Origin: an uncultured Paracoccaceae bacterium
GTDB taxonomy: Bacteria; Pseudomonadota; Alphaproteobacteria; Rhodobacterales; Rhodobacteraceae
DNA length: 64,000 nt
Assembly: GCA_958439195.1 (NCBI GenBank)
Contig: OY288152.1
Span: forward strand, 44,128 to 108,127
Direction of reading: 5' to 3'
Positions 42,928 to 51,872 of the stretch are shown piece by piece. Numbering within the stretch: the first letter of the stretch is position 1; each line of letters opens with the position of its first letter. A program made the position numbers and the translations under genes. The notes below the pieces were generated by a model that was not told the DNA's origin, ran no database searches, and was given only the letters and a program-made list of their open reading frames with translations.

Positions 42928-43040
42928 CTAAACGGTCTGCCTGTTGCAAGAGAAACTGGCCCTGGACCGGCGTTCCAAAATGGGGGCGGCCCCGGATCAC
43001 CGCAGGGGCGCGGGGTTTCGTGGGGCGTGCGTTCCACAAA

Positions 43041-43069
43041 AGAAAACCCGCCAGACGAATCTGGCGGGT
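43041..43069 (-). terminator. Rho-independent terminator after gmaS
   Basis: A perfect 10-bp stem ACCCGCCAGA/TCTGGCGGGT (43046-43055 with 43060-43069) around CGAA, followed on the minus strand by TTTTCT (43046-43041). It lies 27 bp past the gmaS stop and closes the methylamine gene block. Confidence 0.9.
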
Positions 43070-43095
43070 AGGATGCGCCCTCAGGGGAAGGCGGA

Positions 43096-44403
43096 TCAGA
43101 TGTCGAAGGTGTTCTCGACCTCCCAGCGGGAGAAGTGAGAGACGTAGCTATCCCATTCCTTGTGCTTCAGCTTCAGGTAGGCCGCAGAAAATTCGTCGCC
43201 CATCATGGATTTCAGGGTCTTGTCCTTGTCGTATTCACGCAGCGCATCCAGCAGGTTGAGCGGCAGTTTCGGCGCGCCCTTTACGGTATGGCCCTGCTGA
43301 TACATGTCTATGTCATAGCGGCGGCCCGGATCGGCATTGGTGCGCACGCCATCAAGGCCAGCGGCGATGATGACGGCTTGCAGAAGGTAGGGGTTGGCCG
43401 CCCCATCGGGCAGGCGCAGTTCAAACCGGCCCGGACCGGGGACGCGGACCATGTGGGTGCGGTTGTTGCCGGTCCATGTCACCGAATTTGGCGCCCATGT
43501 TGCCCCCGATGACGTACGGGGGGCGTTGATGCGTTTGTAGCTGTTGACCGTCGGGTTGCAGATCGCAGCAAGTGCCGAGGCGTGTTTCATGATGCCGCCC
43601 AGGAAGGTGCGGCCCCGGTCGGACAGACCAAGTTCCTTGGTGTTGTCGGCAAAGGCGTTGGTCTTGCCGTCAAGCGACCAGACAGAGATATGGGCGTGGC
43701 AGCCCGAACCTGTCAGCCCCTTGAACGGTTTGGGCATGAAGGTGGCGCGGAAGCCGTGCTTTTCCGACACGGCCTTGACCATGAATTTGAAAAAGCTGTG
43801 CTTGTCGGCGGTTTGCAGCGCGTCATCGTATTTCCAGTTCATTTCGAACTGGCCGATCGCGTCTTCGTGGTCGTTCTGGTAGGCCTCCCATCCCAGTTCG
43901 AGCATGTAGTCGCAAATCTCGCTGATCACGTCATAGCGGCGCATGATGGCCTGCTGGTCATAGCAGGGCTTTTCCGCCGTGTCGTAGATGTCGGATGCCG
44001 CGGTGCCATCGGCATTCAGGATGAAGAATTCGGGTTCCACCCCCGTCTTGACGCGCAGCCCTTCCTTGGCCGCTTCGCCCACCAGTTTTTCCAGCACGTT
44101 GCGCGGGGCCTGATCGACAAGTTTGCCTTCCATCGTGGCGCGGGCGGCAACCCAGGCCACGTCTTTTTTCCATGGCAGTTGAATGGCCGAAGACGGGTCC
44201 GGCACGGCCATCAGATCAGGATGGGCAGGGGTAAGGTCAAGCCACGTGGCGAACCCGGCAAAACCTGCGCCGTCTTCGGCCATGTCGTTGATGGCCTGTG
44301 TCGGCACGAGTTTCGCACGCTGGCTACCGAACAGGTCGGTATAGGAAATCATGAAATACTTGACGCCTTTTTCCTTTGCCCATTTGGCAAGATCTTTGGC
44401 CAT
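43096..44403 (-). CDS. gmaS: gamma-glutamylmethylamide synthetase
   Basis: A 435-residue enzyme of the glutamine synthetase superfamily (type III-like, GlnT-related). It ligates methylamine to glutamate with ATP, the entry step of the N-methylglutamate pathway. GS-fold motifs are GVEPEFFILNADG, GSGCHAHISVW, NPTVNSYKRINAPRTSSGAT and RFELRLPDGAANPYL. GlnT-type glutamine synthetases look similar; gene order behind mgsABC and mgdABCD decides for GmaS. The gene starts 44 bp after mgsC and ends just before a terminator. Confidence 0.9.
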   Translation of the reverse strand: MAKDLAKWAKEKGVKYFMISYTDLFGSQRAKLVPTQAINDMAEDGAGFAGFATWLDLTPAHPDLMAVPDPSSAIQLPWKKDVAWVAARATMEGKLVDQAPRNVLEKLVGEAAKEGLRVKTGVEPEFFILNADGTAASDIYDTAEKPCYDQQAIMRRYDVISEICDYMLELGWEAYQNDHEDAIGQFEMNWKYDDALQTADKHSFFKFMVKAVSEKHGFRATFMPKPFKGLTGSGCHAHISVWSLDGKTNAFADNTKELGLSDRGRTFLGGIMKHASALAAICNPTVNSYKRINAPRTSSGATWAPNSVTWTGNNRTHMVRVPGPGRFELRLPDGAANPYLLQAVIIAAGLDGVRTNADPGRRYDIDMYQQGHTVKGAPKLPLNLLDALREYDKDKTLKSMMGDEFSAAYLKLKHKEWDSYVSHFSRWEVENTFDI

Positions 44404-44447
44404 GTCTAGCTCCCTGTCCTTATCAGATCGGCTTTGTGCCGTTGTTT

Positions 44448-45773
44448 TCAGAAACCGTTCTTTCCCGGTATCCAGTTGGTGCCCGCCAGGGGAACGCCGG
44501 CCATTGCGGCGGCTTCGATGGTCAGGGCGCAGAGGTCTTCGGGTTCGAGGTTGTGGAGGTGATTCTTGCCGCAGGCGCGGGCGATTGTCTGCGCTTCCAG
44601 CGTCATCACCTTGAGGTAGTTCTTCAGGCGCCGGCCACCAAGGATGGGGTCGAACCGCTTGAACAGTTCGGGATCCTGGGTGGTGATGCCGGCGGGATCC
44701 TTGCCTTCGTGCCAGTCGTCATAGGCCCCGGCGGTGGTGCCGAGTTTCTTGTATTCCGCCTCCAACGCCGGGTCGTTGTCGCCCAGCGCGATCAGGGCGG
44801 CGGAGCCGATGGCCACCGCATCGGCGCCCAGCGCCATCGCCTTGGCCACATCGGCACCCGATCGGATGCCGCCCGACACGATCAGTTGCACCTTGCGGTG
44901 CATGCCAAGGTCTTGCAGCGCCTTCACCGCCTGCGGGATGCAGGCAAGGATCGGCATGCCGACGTTTTCGATGAACACGTCCTGCGTGGCGGCGGTGCCG
45001 CCTTGCATCCCGTCCAGCACCACGACATCGGCCCCGGCCTTTACGGCAAGGGCCGTGTCATAATAGGGCCGTGCGCCGCCGACCTTGATATAGATCGGCT
45101 TTTCCCAATTGGTGATTTCGCGCAGCTCAAGGATCTTGATTTCCAGATCATCCGGCCCGGTCCAATCGGGGTGGCGGCAGGCGGAACGCTGGTCGATGCC
45201 CTTGGGCAGGTTGCGCATCTGGGCCACGCGGTCGGAAATCTTTTGCCCCAGCAGCATGCCGCCGCCACCGGGCTTTGCCCCCTGCCCCACTACGATTTCG
45301 ATGGCATCCGCGCGGCGCAGATCATCGGGGTTCATGCCGTAGCGCGAGGGAAGATATTGATAGACCAGTGTTTTGGAATGGCCACGCTCTTCTTCGGTCA
45401 TCCCGCCATCACCGGTGGTGGTAGAGGTGCCAGCGGCGGATGCACCACGACCGAGTGCTTCCTTGGCCGGGCCAGACAACGCGCCAAAAGACATGCCCGC
45501 GATGGTGACGGGAATATCAAGGTGGATCGGGTTCTTGGCGTAGCGGGTGCCAAGCCAGACATCGGTGGCACATTTTTCGCGGTAGCCTTCCAGCGGATAG
45601 CGGCTGATAGAGGCACCAAGGAACAGCAGGTCATCGAAATGCGGCAGTTTGCGTTTCGATCCGCCACCGCGAATGTCATAGATACCGGTCGCGGCGGCGC
45701 GGCGGATTTCGGCGTTGACGTCGTTGGAAAAGGTCCACGACTGTTTCGGCGGCGTTTGGGGGAAATCTGACAT
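44448..45773 (-). CDS. mgsC: N-methylglutamate synthase subunit C (GltB-like FMN domain)
   Basis: A 441-residue protein homologous to the FMN-binding synthase domain of glutamate synthase. Motifs are GMSFGALSGPAKEALGRGAS, TTGDGGMT, GQGAKPGGGGMLLGQKISD, and the FMN strands KVGGARPYYDTALAVKAGAD and SGGIRSGADVAKAMALGADA. It forms N-methylglutamate from gamma-glutamylmethylamide and 2-oxoglutarate with MgsA and MgsB. The start lies 12 bp after the mgsB stop, showing operon structure. The separate subunits correspond to one large GltB chain in ordinary glutamate synthase. Confidence 0.92.
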   Translation of the reverse strand: MSDFPQTPPKQSWTFSNDVNAEIRRAAATGIYDIRGGGSKRKLPHFDDLLFLGASISRYPLEGYREKCATDVWLGTRYAKNPIHLDIPVTIAGMSFGALSGPAKEALGRGASAAGTSTTTGDGGMTEEERGHSKTLVYQYLPSRYGMNPDDLRRADAIEIVVGQGAKPGGGGMLLGQKISDRVAQMRNLPKGIDQRSACRHPDWTGPDDLEIKILELREITNWEKPIYIKVGGARPYYDTALAVKAGADVVVLDGMQGGTAATQDVFIENVGMPILACIPQAVKALQDLGMHRKVQLIVSGGIRSGADVAKAMALGADAVAIGSAALIALGDNDPALEAEYKKLGTTAGAYDDWHEGKDPAGITTQDPELFKRFDPILGGRRLKNYLKVMTLEAQTIARACGKNHLHNLEPEDLCALTIEAAAMAGVPLAGTNWIPGKNGF

Positions 45774-45785
45774 TCTTCGGCTGCC

Positions 45786-46475
45786 TCAGTAGGATGACGC
45801 GTTGTCGATATTGAAATTGTAGAGCTTGCGGGCAGAACCGTAGCGTTTGAATTCTTCGGGCTTGGCCAGATGATCGGCTTCGCCACGCTTGAGCAGGTCG
45901 GCCAGGATGGCGATATGTTCGGGGCGCATTTCTTTTTCCACGCAGTCCGCGCCAAGCGATTTGACCGAGCCGCGCACGAACATCCGCGCCTCATAGAGTG
46001 AATCCCCCAGCGCGTCGCCCGCATCGCCCAGCACCACAAGGTTGCCGGATTGCGCCATGAAGGCGGACATGTGGCCAATGTTGCCATGCACCACGATGTC
46101 GATCCCCTTCATCGAGATGCCGCAGCGCGATGAGGCATTGCCCTTGATGACCAGAAGCCCGCCACGCCCGGTGGCCCCGGCATATTGGCTGGCGTCGCCA
46201 TCAATGATGACGGTGCCGGACATCATGTTTTCGGCCACACCCGGCCCGGCAGACCCCTTGATGCGGACCGTGGCCTGTTTGTTCATCCCCGCGCAGTAAT
46301 AGCCGGTAGAGCCGCGCACGGTGACATCGACCGGGGCATCAAGGCCCACGGCGATGGCATGGGCGCCTTTGGGATTGATGATTTCCCAGGCGGTCTGGTT
46401 GGTTTGCCCCTTGAGCCCGTGCAGGGTGGAGTTCAATGCGCGCAGGCCTTGGGCGGACAGGTCGAAAGTCTGCAT
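45786..46475 (-). CDS. mgsB: N-methylglutamate synthase subunit B (GXGXG domain)
   Basis: A 229-residue protein matching the right-handed beta-helix GXGXG domain at the C terminus of glutamate synthase. Repeated strand-turn units are visible: VDVTVRGSTGYYCAGMNKQA, GSAGPGVAENMMSGTVIIDG, YAGATGRGGLLVIKGNASSR and GIDIVVHGNIGHMSAFMAQ. It is thought to be structural, holding the synthase together. The gene sits between mgsA (3-bp gap) and mgsC (12-bp gap) in one transcript. Confidence 0.92.
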   Translation of the reverse strand: MQTFDLSAQGLRALNSTLHGLKGQTNQTAWEIINPKGAHAIAVGLDAPVDVTVRGSTGYYCAGMNKQATVRIKGSAGPGVAENMMSGTVIIDGDASQYAGATGRGGLLVIKGNASSRCGISMKGIDIVVHGNIGHMSAFMAQSGNLVVLGDAGDALGDSLYEARMFVRGSVKSLGADCVEKEMRPEHIAILADLLKRGEADHLAKPEEFKRYGSARKLYNFNIDNASSY

Positions 46476-46478
46476 CGT

Positions 46479-47375
46479 TCAGCGTTCCCAGAAGTAGACG
46501 GTGGCGGGTTCGGGTTCCCAGACGCGGGCATTGTCGATGCCCGGCAGGTTGACCATGGCGCGGTATTCAGACCCGAAGGCGACATATTGGTCGGTTTCGG
46601 CCATGACGGCGGGTTTGCAGGCGATGGGATCACGCACAACGCCAAAGCCGTTCTTGGTGCCAACGACAAAGGTAAAGAAGCCGTCAAGATCGGTGAGCGT
46701 GGCTTCCATCGCCTCGCCCAGTTTCGCGCCTTCTTGCAGTTTGTGGCTGATGAAGGCGGCGGCGACCTCGGTGTCGTTTTCCGTCTCGAACGTCATGCCC
46801 GCCTGTTTCAGCACGCGGCGGACGGAGTTGTGGTTGGACAGCGACCCGTTATGGACAAGGCATTGATCCGACCCGGTGGAAAACGGGTGCGCGCCCATTG
46901 TGGTGACGGCAGATTCGGTGGCCATGCGGGTGTGGCCGATGCCGTGGGTGCCGGACATGCGGGCCACTTCGAAGCGGGCGGCGACATCCTTGGGAAGGCC
47001 AACTTCTTTATATATTTCAATGCCTTCTCCCGCCGACATCACCTTTACGCCGGGGCGTAGGTCGCGCATGGCGTGGCGGGCGGCCTCCAGCCGGTCTTCG
47101 GGCAGTTCAAGGACCATGTGGGTATCCTTGACCACACCCGTCACCTTTGCGGCGATGGCGCGGCCAAGGTCATCCGTCAGGGCCGCGAAATCCGCATCCG
47201 GCGTGGCAGATTGGACGGTCAGCTTGGCCCGGCCCTTTTCGGGGCGGCCATAGATGGCGATCCCCGCGCTGTCGGGGCCGCGATCTGTCATGGTGATGAG
47301 CATGTCGGTGAGCAGGGCACCGAGCTGCGGTTCAAGTTTGGGGTCTTTCAGGAACAGACCGACGATTCCGCACAT
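46479..47375 (-). CDS. mgsA: N-methylglutamate synthase subunit A (class II glutamine amidotransferase-like)
   Basis: A 298-residue Ntn-type amidotransferase domain. The catalytic Cys2 follows the initiator Met (MCGIVGLFLKDPKLEPQ). Family motifs GIGHTRMATESAVT, HNGSLSNHNSVRRVL and ENDTEVAAAFISHKL are intact. In this pathway the subunit is expected to release methylamine from gamma-glutamylmethylamide. First gene of the mgsABC-gmaS set, 173 bp downstream of the XRE regulator gene; a TATAAT-bearing AT-rich region precedes it. Confidence 0.92.
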   Translation of the reverse strand: MCGIVGLFLKDPKLEPQLGALLTDMLITMTDRGPDSAGIAIYGRPEKGRAKLTVQSATPDADFAALTDDLGRAIAAKVTGVVKDTHMVLELPEDRLEAARHAMRDLRPGVKVMSAGEGIEIYKEVGLPKDVAARFEVARMSGTHGIGHTRMATESAVTTMGAHPFSTGSDQCLVHNGSLSNHNSVRRVLKQAGMTFETENDTEVAAAFISHKLQEGAKLGEAMEATLTDLDGFFTFVVGTKNGFGVVRDPIACKPAVMAETDQYVAFGSEYRAMVNLPGIDNARVWEPEPATVYFWER

Positions 47376-47490
47376 GGCGCCGACTCCCTTGGTTCAGGTT
47401 CTGTCTGGACGCTAGCATTGAAGGCGAGACGGCTCAACTGAGAAGAAACTTTTTTAACTGGGGGGCAATGAAATTTAAAACACTGCACAA

Positions 47491-47496
47491 ATTATA
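47491..47496 (-). promoter_or_regulatory. candidate -10 box of the mgsABC-gmaS transcript
   Basis: A perfect TATAAT on the minus strand, 116 bp before the mgsA ATG, in the only AT-rich part of the 173-bp gap. No convincing -35 is present 16-18 bases upstream (GACGCA), so it may need an activator. Confidence 0.35.
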
Positions 47497-47548
47497 GGCG
47501 CACCCCCTGTGGATGCGTCCGAAAGAGCGAGCGGGATGCCCGGCCGAT

Positions 47549-48214
47549 CTATGCCTGCGGGTAGCTGATGACCGACAGATAGCGTGCGGGAAGTTTCACA
47601 AGAACTTCGGGGCCGTGCTGTGCGTCGGCATCAAAGAACAGGCTGTCGCCGGGTTCCAGATGAAAGAGTTGGTCGCCGTGGCGATATTTTACCTCTCCCT
47701 CAAGCATGAACAGCAGTTCGATGCCGTCATGTTGAAAGGTGGGGAAGGTATCGGATTCGGCGGTCAGCGTGATCAGGTAGGGTTCCACCACCACGCCGGA
47801 ATTGTTTGATCCGATATGGCCAAGCAGGTGGTATTGATGCCCTGCCCGCGTCCCGCGACGGTCAATTTCCAGATGTTCGCCTGCCTTAACGTGTTGAACT
47901 TCCCTGCGTTCTTCAAACCCGCGGAAGAAAGAGGTGATCGGGGTGGAAAAGGCGTGGGACAGGATTTGCAGGGTGGTCAGCGACGGCGAGGTGATGCCGT
48001 TTTCAATTTTGGACAGCATCCCGATGGACAGGCCGGTGACAGCGGAAAGGTCGGCCACCGTCATCCCCTGTTGGCGACGAAACGCGCGGACGGACCGGCC
48101 GATGGCCATTTCCAGATTGCGTTCGGACAGTTCGCGCACGCGGTGCGGATCTTGGCTGAACGCCGGTTTGGACTTGTGGATTGTGGTTTCCGGTGCCGTA
48201 TCCTGATCGTCCAT
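47549..48214 (-). CDS. XRE-family regulator with C-terminal cupin domain
   Basis: A 221-residue regulator. The helix-turn-helix is RRQQGMTVADLSAVTGLSIG then MLSKIENGITSPSLTTLQIL. The cupin part (about 115-220) has TFPTFQHDGIELLFMLEGEV and HLEPGDSLFFDADAQHGPEV, with His residues that could bind a metal or a small amine/amino acid. ATG 48214 (MDDQDTAPE) is preferred over a GTG at 48253. Its place inside the methylamine cluster, between mgdD and mgsA and on the same strand, makes it the probable pathway regulator. A conserved 23-bp sequence lies about 105 bp upstream. Confidence 0.9.
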   Translation of the reverse strand: MDDQDTAPETTIHKSKPAFSQDPHRVRELSERNLEMAIGRSVRAFRRQQGMTVADLSAVTGLSIGMLSKIENGITSPSLTTLQILSHAFSTPITSFFRGFEERREVQHVKAGEHLEIDRRGTRAGHQYHLLGHIGSNNSGVVVEPYLITLTAESDTFPTFQHDGIELLFMLEGEVKYRHGDQLFHLEPGDSLFFDADAQHGPEVLVKLPARYLSVISYPQA

Positions 48215-48318
48215 ACTGACCCGCCGCGTAAACAAAGGTGATATGTTTTTCACTATAGGGAAAGTCCGGCATCGGACAAGGCGGCAAAGCCAATGTGCCG
48301 CAGGCGGTGCAGCGCACT

Positions 48319-48341
48319 GTGCAGCAAACTGTATGCACGCA
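48319..48341. repeat. 23-bp intergenic sequence, copy 2
   Basis: Matches copy 1 (31526-31548) at 22 of 23 positions, with the same GTGCA-N10-TGCAC dyad. It lies in the 147-bp gap between mgdD and the XRE regulator gene, upstream of the latter, so an operator for that regulator is one reading. Confidence 0.6.
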
Positions 48342-48361
48342 TCGAGCGGCGTGGTGATGGA

Positions 48362-48928
48362 TCAGTAAGCGGAGCGGGCCGCCGTTTCGAGCGCGTGGAA
48401 CAGCGTGGCGGCCGAGGAGCGGGGGCCAAGGATGGAAAGATGGCCCGCGCCCCGGATCACGACATAGCAGCCCAGATGGTCGATCACCGTGCGGGTGGCC
48501 GCGCCGGGGCCGTGGGCGCGCAGATCAAAGGCCGAGAGGCGTTCAAACATCGACGGCAGGTCAGCGCCCGTGACATCGAACCGCGCCCAGGCATCGGTCT
48601 GTTCCGTCAGGCTGGCCGCTTCGCCGAAATGCGGCTTGAGGATGGCGATGATGTCTTCATGCGTGGCGAAGGGCGCCTCGACCATCCATTGCTGCGGTGA
48701 CAGCCAGAAGGCGGCGTAGGTGGCGCCTTTGGCCGATTGGCCGGGGCCGGGCAGCGGGATGCCTGCGGCATCGGCGGCGTCGGCGGTGGCCGCCTCTTCC
48801 CCCAGTCGGGCGGCGAGGGAGGCGAGGGCGGTGTCCGTTACCTCGGCAATCGTGACGGGGCCGATGGTTACGGCATCGGGCGCGTCATTGCCCAGCGGTG
48901 TGATCGGCTTGAGGCGATGGTCAGCCAC
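48362..48928 (-). CDS. mgdD: N-methylglutamate dehydrogenase subunit D (SoxG-like)
   Basis: A 188-residue protein related to the gamma subunit of heterotetrameric sarcosine oxidase. Motifs are FWLSPQQWMVEAPF, TDAWARFDVTGADLPSMFER and LGCYVVIRGAGHLSILGPRS, with a GcvT-like fold that with MgdC shapes the folate site. The GTG at 48928 is chosen: it overlaps the mgdC stop by 8 bp, with AAGGAG upstream. The longer frame to 48997 would read through mgdC. Last of the four mgd genes. Confidence 0.88.
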   Translation of the reverse strand: MADHRLKPITPLGNDAPDAVTIGPVTIAEVTDTALASLAARLGEEAATADAADAAGIPLPGPGQSAKGATYAAFWLSPQQWMVEAPFATHEDIIAILKPHFGEAASLTEQTDAWARFDVTGADLPSMFERLSAFDLRAHGPGAATRTVIDHLGCYVVIRGAGHLSILGPRSSAATLFHALETAARSAY

Positions 48929-51872
48929 GGAGGCGTTCTCCTTCCGGGTCGAAGAAGTGGGGCGAGACGATTTCAACCTCGACTTCGGTTTTCGCAAGCA
49001 GGTTGACGGCGCGCAGACGCTGGCCGATGCGGGTTTGGCCGTTCTTCAGATAACCCAGCGCGATCGAAGATTTCAGGTGGGGTGAATAGACGACAGAGGT
49101 AAGCCAGCCGCCATCATTCGCGGCCACCGGTTCAGCACCGATGTCGAGGAAGTGGGAGCCAGCGGTCAGGGGGTTCGACGGGTCCACCGGTTTGACGCCG
49201 ACAAGGCGAAGGCCGTCATCGCGGGTCAGCCCTTCGCGTTGCGACAGGACCATGCCGATGCTGTCTTTCTTTTTCGACACCATCTTGTCCAGGCCCATGT
49301 TCAGCGCGGTGGTCTGGCCGTTGAGTTCGTTGCCCGCGACATGGCCCTTTTCCACGCGCATCACGCCAAGGGATTCCGTGCCATAGACAACAGCATCGAA
49401 TTCTTCGCCTGCCTTCACCAATTCGCGGATCATCGCGTCGCCATAGCGGGTGGGGACGGCGATTTCATAGGCGAGTTCCCCAGAGAAGGAGATGCGGAAA
49501 AGGCGGGCGCGCAGGCCACCCGCGACGGTGAAGTTGCCGCAGGCCATATAGGGGAAGGCGGCATCGGAAATGTCCTGATCGACGATTTTTTGCAGGAGTT
49601 TCCGGGCGTTCGGGCCAGCGACAGAGAATTGCGCCCAAGCCTCGGTCGTGGAAATCAGTTGCACGTCCATATCGGGGTAAAGGCATTGGCGGATGTATTC
49701 CATATGCCGGAAGACGGGGACGGCATTGGCGGTGGTGGTGGTCGTCACCCATTCGTTTTCGGCCAAACGCGCGGTGGTGCCGTCATCCATCACGATGCCG
49801 TCTTCGCGCAGCATCAGGCCATAGCGGACCTTGCCGATGGGAAGGGTGGAGAAGGTGTTGGCATAGACCTTGTCGAGAAAGGCCCCGGCATCGCGGCCCT
49901 GCACGTCGATCTTGCCCAGCGTGGTGACATCGCAGATGCCGACGGATGCGCGGGTTTGCAGCACCTCACGGTCCACCGATTGGCGCCATGTGGACTCCCC
50001 TGTGCGCGGGAACCATTGGGCGCGGAGCCACATGCCCACCTCAACGAACACCGCGCCCTGTTCTGTGGCCCATTTGTGGCTTGGCGTCAGGCGGGTGGGT
50101 TTGAAATCCTGCCCGCGTGAGCGGCCGCCCAGCGCGCCCAATGCAACAGGGGTATAGGGCGGGCGATAGATGGTGGTGCCGGTTTGCGGGATGGATTTGC
50201 CGGTGAGTTCGGCCATGACGGCAAGGCCAAGGATGTTGCCGGTTTTGCCCTGATCGGTGGCCATGCCCAGGGTGGTATAGCGTTTCAGATGTTCGACGGA
50301 GGTAAAGTTTTCCTGCTTCGCCAGTTTGACATCCTTGACCGTCACATCGTTCTGCTGGTCGATCCAGGCACGGCCCTTGCCTTCGTGGACATACCAGAAA
50401 GGGGTGATGTTGACGGGGGCGTCTTCGGCCTGCGGCAGGTCTGTATTGTGGGTTTTCAGGCCGAGGGCTTCGAGGGCGGCATTGACTTGGGCGGCACCTG
50501 TGGCAAGCGCGGCATGGGTGGACATTGCGCCCGAGGCCGCGCCAGCGGCGGCAAGGCCGGGGGGGCCACCCGCGCCGGGGGTGAAGGCGGCAAGCGCGTC
50601 GTTCCAGACGGGGCGGCCCCGGTGGTGGCTAGAGATGTTTAGGTTGGGGTTCCAGCCACCGGAGACGCCAAGGGCGTTGACGGACAGAGTTTCCGAACGG
50701 CCATTCGCATGTCGGATGGTAATGGATTTCAGGCCGAGTTTGCCCTGCGCGTCGATCACCTGCGCGCCTTTCAGGTGGCGGATACCTGGAAGCAGATCGC
50801 CTTCCTGCCGCGTGTCGATGACGGCGGCCACGTCCACGCCCTTGGCTTGCAGGTCGGTCGCGGTGCGCAGGCCATCGTCGTTGTTGGTGAACACGGCCAC
50901 ACGATCGCCCACGAGGGCGGCGTAGCGGTTGGCATAGGCGCGGAGTGCGCCCGCCAGCAGGATGCCGGGGCGGTCGTTGTTTTCAAACGCGATGGGGCGT
51001 TCGATGGCCCCGGCGGCAAGGATGGCGCGGCGGGAATAGATGCGCCACAGGATCTGGCGCGGTTTTCCCGCCTCGGGGGTGGGCAGGTGGTCAGAGACGC
51101 GTTCGACGGCGGAATAGATGCCGTGGTCCATCGCGCCCAGAACGGTTGTGCGCGCCATCAGGCGGACATTGGGCATCTGTGCCAGCGTGCGGACGGTGTC
51201 TTCGGCCCAGTCGGCCGCGGCGTGGTTGCCGATGGTCAGGGTTTCCGCATTCAGGCGGCCACCCATGCGGAAATCTTCATCCGCGAGGATGACGCGCGCC
51301 CCGGCGCGGCCTGCGGTGAGCGCGGCCATCAGGCCAGCGGGGCCAGCGCCGATGATCAAGAGATCGCAGTGCAGGAAGCCCTTGTCATAGGTATCGGGGT
51401 CGTCCTGTTTCGACAGGCTACCCAAGCCCGCAGCGCGGCGGATGATCGGTTCATAGACCTTTTCCCAAAAGGCGGCGGGCCACATGAAGGTTTTGTAGTA
51501 GAAGCCTGCCGCGAAGAAGGGGGAGAGGTAGTCGTTGATCCCCATCAGATCAAACTTGAGCGAGGGGAAGCGGTTCTGGCTGTTCGCCTGCAGACCATCA
51601 AACAATTCCGCCACGGTAGCGCGGGTGTTGGGTTCCTGCCGCGCGCCGGAGCGGAGTTCGACAATGGCGTTGGGTTCTTCGCTGCCTGCCGAAAGCGGGC
51701 CGCGCGGGCGGTGGTATTTGAAGCTGCGCCCCATGAGGCGGACGCCGTTGGCCAGCAGGGCGGAGGCGAGGGTATCACCGGGATGACCCGTGTAGGGGTG
51801 GCCGTCAAAGGTGAAGCGGAGGGTGCGGCTGCGGTCGATCTGGCCGCCCTTGATGCGGTTCTCTTGTGTCAT
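48921..51872 (-). CDS. mgdC: N-methylglutamate dehydrogenase subunit C (SoxA-like)
   Basis: A 983-residue large subunit homologous to sarcosine oxidase alpha. Order of parts: an N-terminal ferredoxin-like domain (RTLRFTFDGHPYTGHPGDTL, GRSFKYHRPRGP), a dinucleotide fold (LLIIGAGPAGLMAALTAGRA), a central FAD/NAD oxidoreductase region, and a C-terminal GcvT-type aminomethyltransferase half (about 600-980; VCDVTTLGKIDVQGRD-like strand, ELAYEIAVPTRYGDAM). The last part hands the methyl-derived carbon to tetrahydrofolate in homologues. Overlaps mgdB by 4 bp (ATGA) and mgdD by 8 bp. Confidence 0.92.
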   Translation of the reverse strand: MTQENRIKGGQIDRSRTLRFTFDGHPYTGHPGDTLASALLANGVRLMGRSFKYHRPRGPLSAGSEEPNAIVELRSGARQEPNTRATVAELFDGLQANSQNRFPSLKFDLMGINDYLSPFFAAGFYYKTFMWPAAFWEKVYEPIIRRAAGLGSLSKQDDPDTYDKGFLHCDLLIIGAGPAGLMAALTAGRAGARVILADEDFRMGGRLNAETLTIGNHAAADWAEDTVRTLAQMPNVRLMARTTVLGAMDHGIYSAVERVSDHLPTPEAGKPRQILWRIYSRRAILAAGAIERPIAFENNDRPGILLAGALRAYANRYAALVGDRVAVFTNNDDGLRTATDLQAKGVDVAAVIDTRQEGDLLPGIRHLKGAQVIDAQGKLGLKSITIRHANGRSETLSVNALGVSGGWNPNLNISSHHRGRPVWNDALAAFTPGAGGPPGLAAAGAASGAMSTHAALATGAAQVNAALEALGLKTHNTDLPQAEDAPVNITPFWYVHEGKGRAWIDQQNDVTVKDVKLAKQENFTSVEHLKRYTTLGMATDQGKTGNILGLAVMAELTGKSIPQTGTTIYRPPYTPVALGALGGRSRGQDFKPTRLTPSHKWATEQGAVFVEVGMWLRAQWFPRTGESTWRQSVDREVLQTRASVGICDVTTLGKIDVQGRDAGAFLDKVYANTFSTLPIGKVRYGLMLREDGIVMDDGTTARLAENEWVTTTTTANAVPVFRHMEYIRQCLYPDMDVQLISTTEAWAQFSVAGPNARKLLQKIVDQDISDAAFPYMACGNFTVAGGLRARLFRISFSGELAYEIAVPTRYGDAMIRELVKAGEEFDAVVYGTESLGVMRVEKGHVAGNELNGQTTALNMGLDKMVSKKKDSIGMVLSQREGLTRDDGLRLVGVKPVDPSNPLTAGSHFLDIGAEPVAANDGGWLTSVVYSPHLKSSIALGYLKNGQTRIGQRLRAVNLLAKTEVEVEIVSPHFFDPEGERLRG

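Noticed and set aside
43096..44403. Ordinary glutamine synthetase (GlnT)
   Set aside because: Sequence alone cannot exclude it, but the position as the last gene of the N-methylglutamate block makes gamma-glutamylmethylamide synthetase far more likely.
44448..47375. Split ordinary glutamate synthase
   Set aside because: Three separate subunits next to gmaS and mgd genes match N-methylglutamate synthase; no GltD partner is present.
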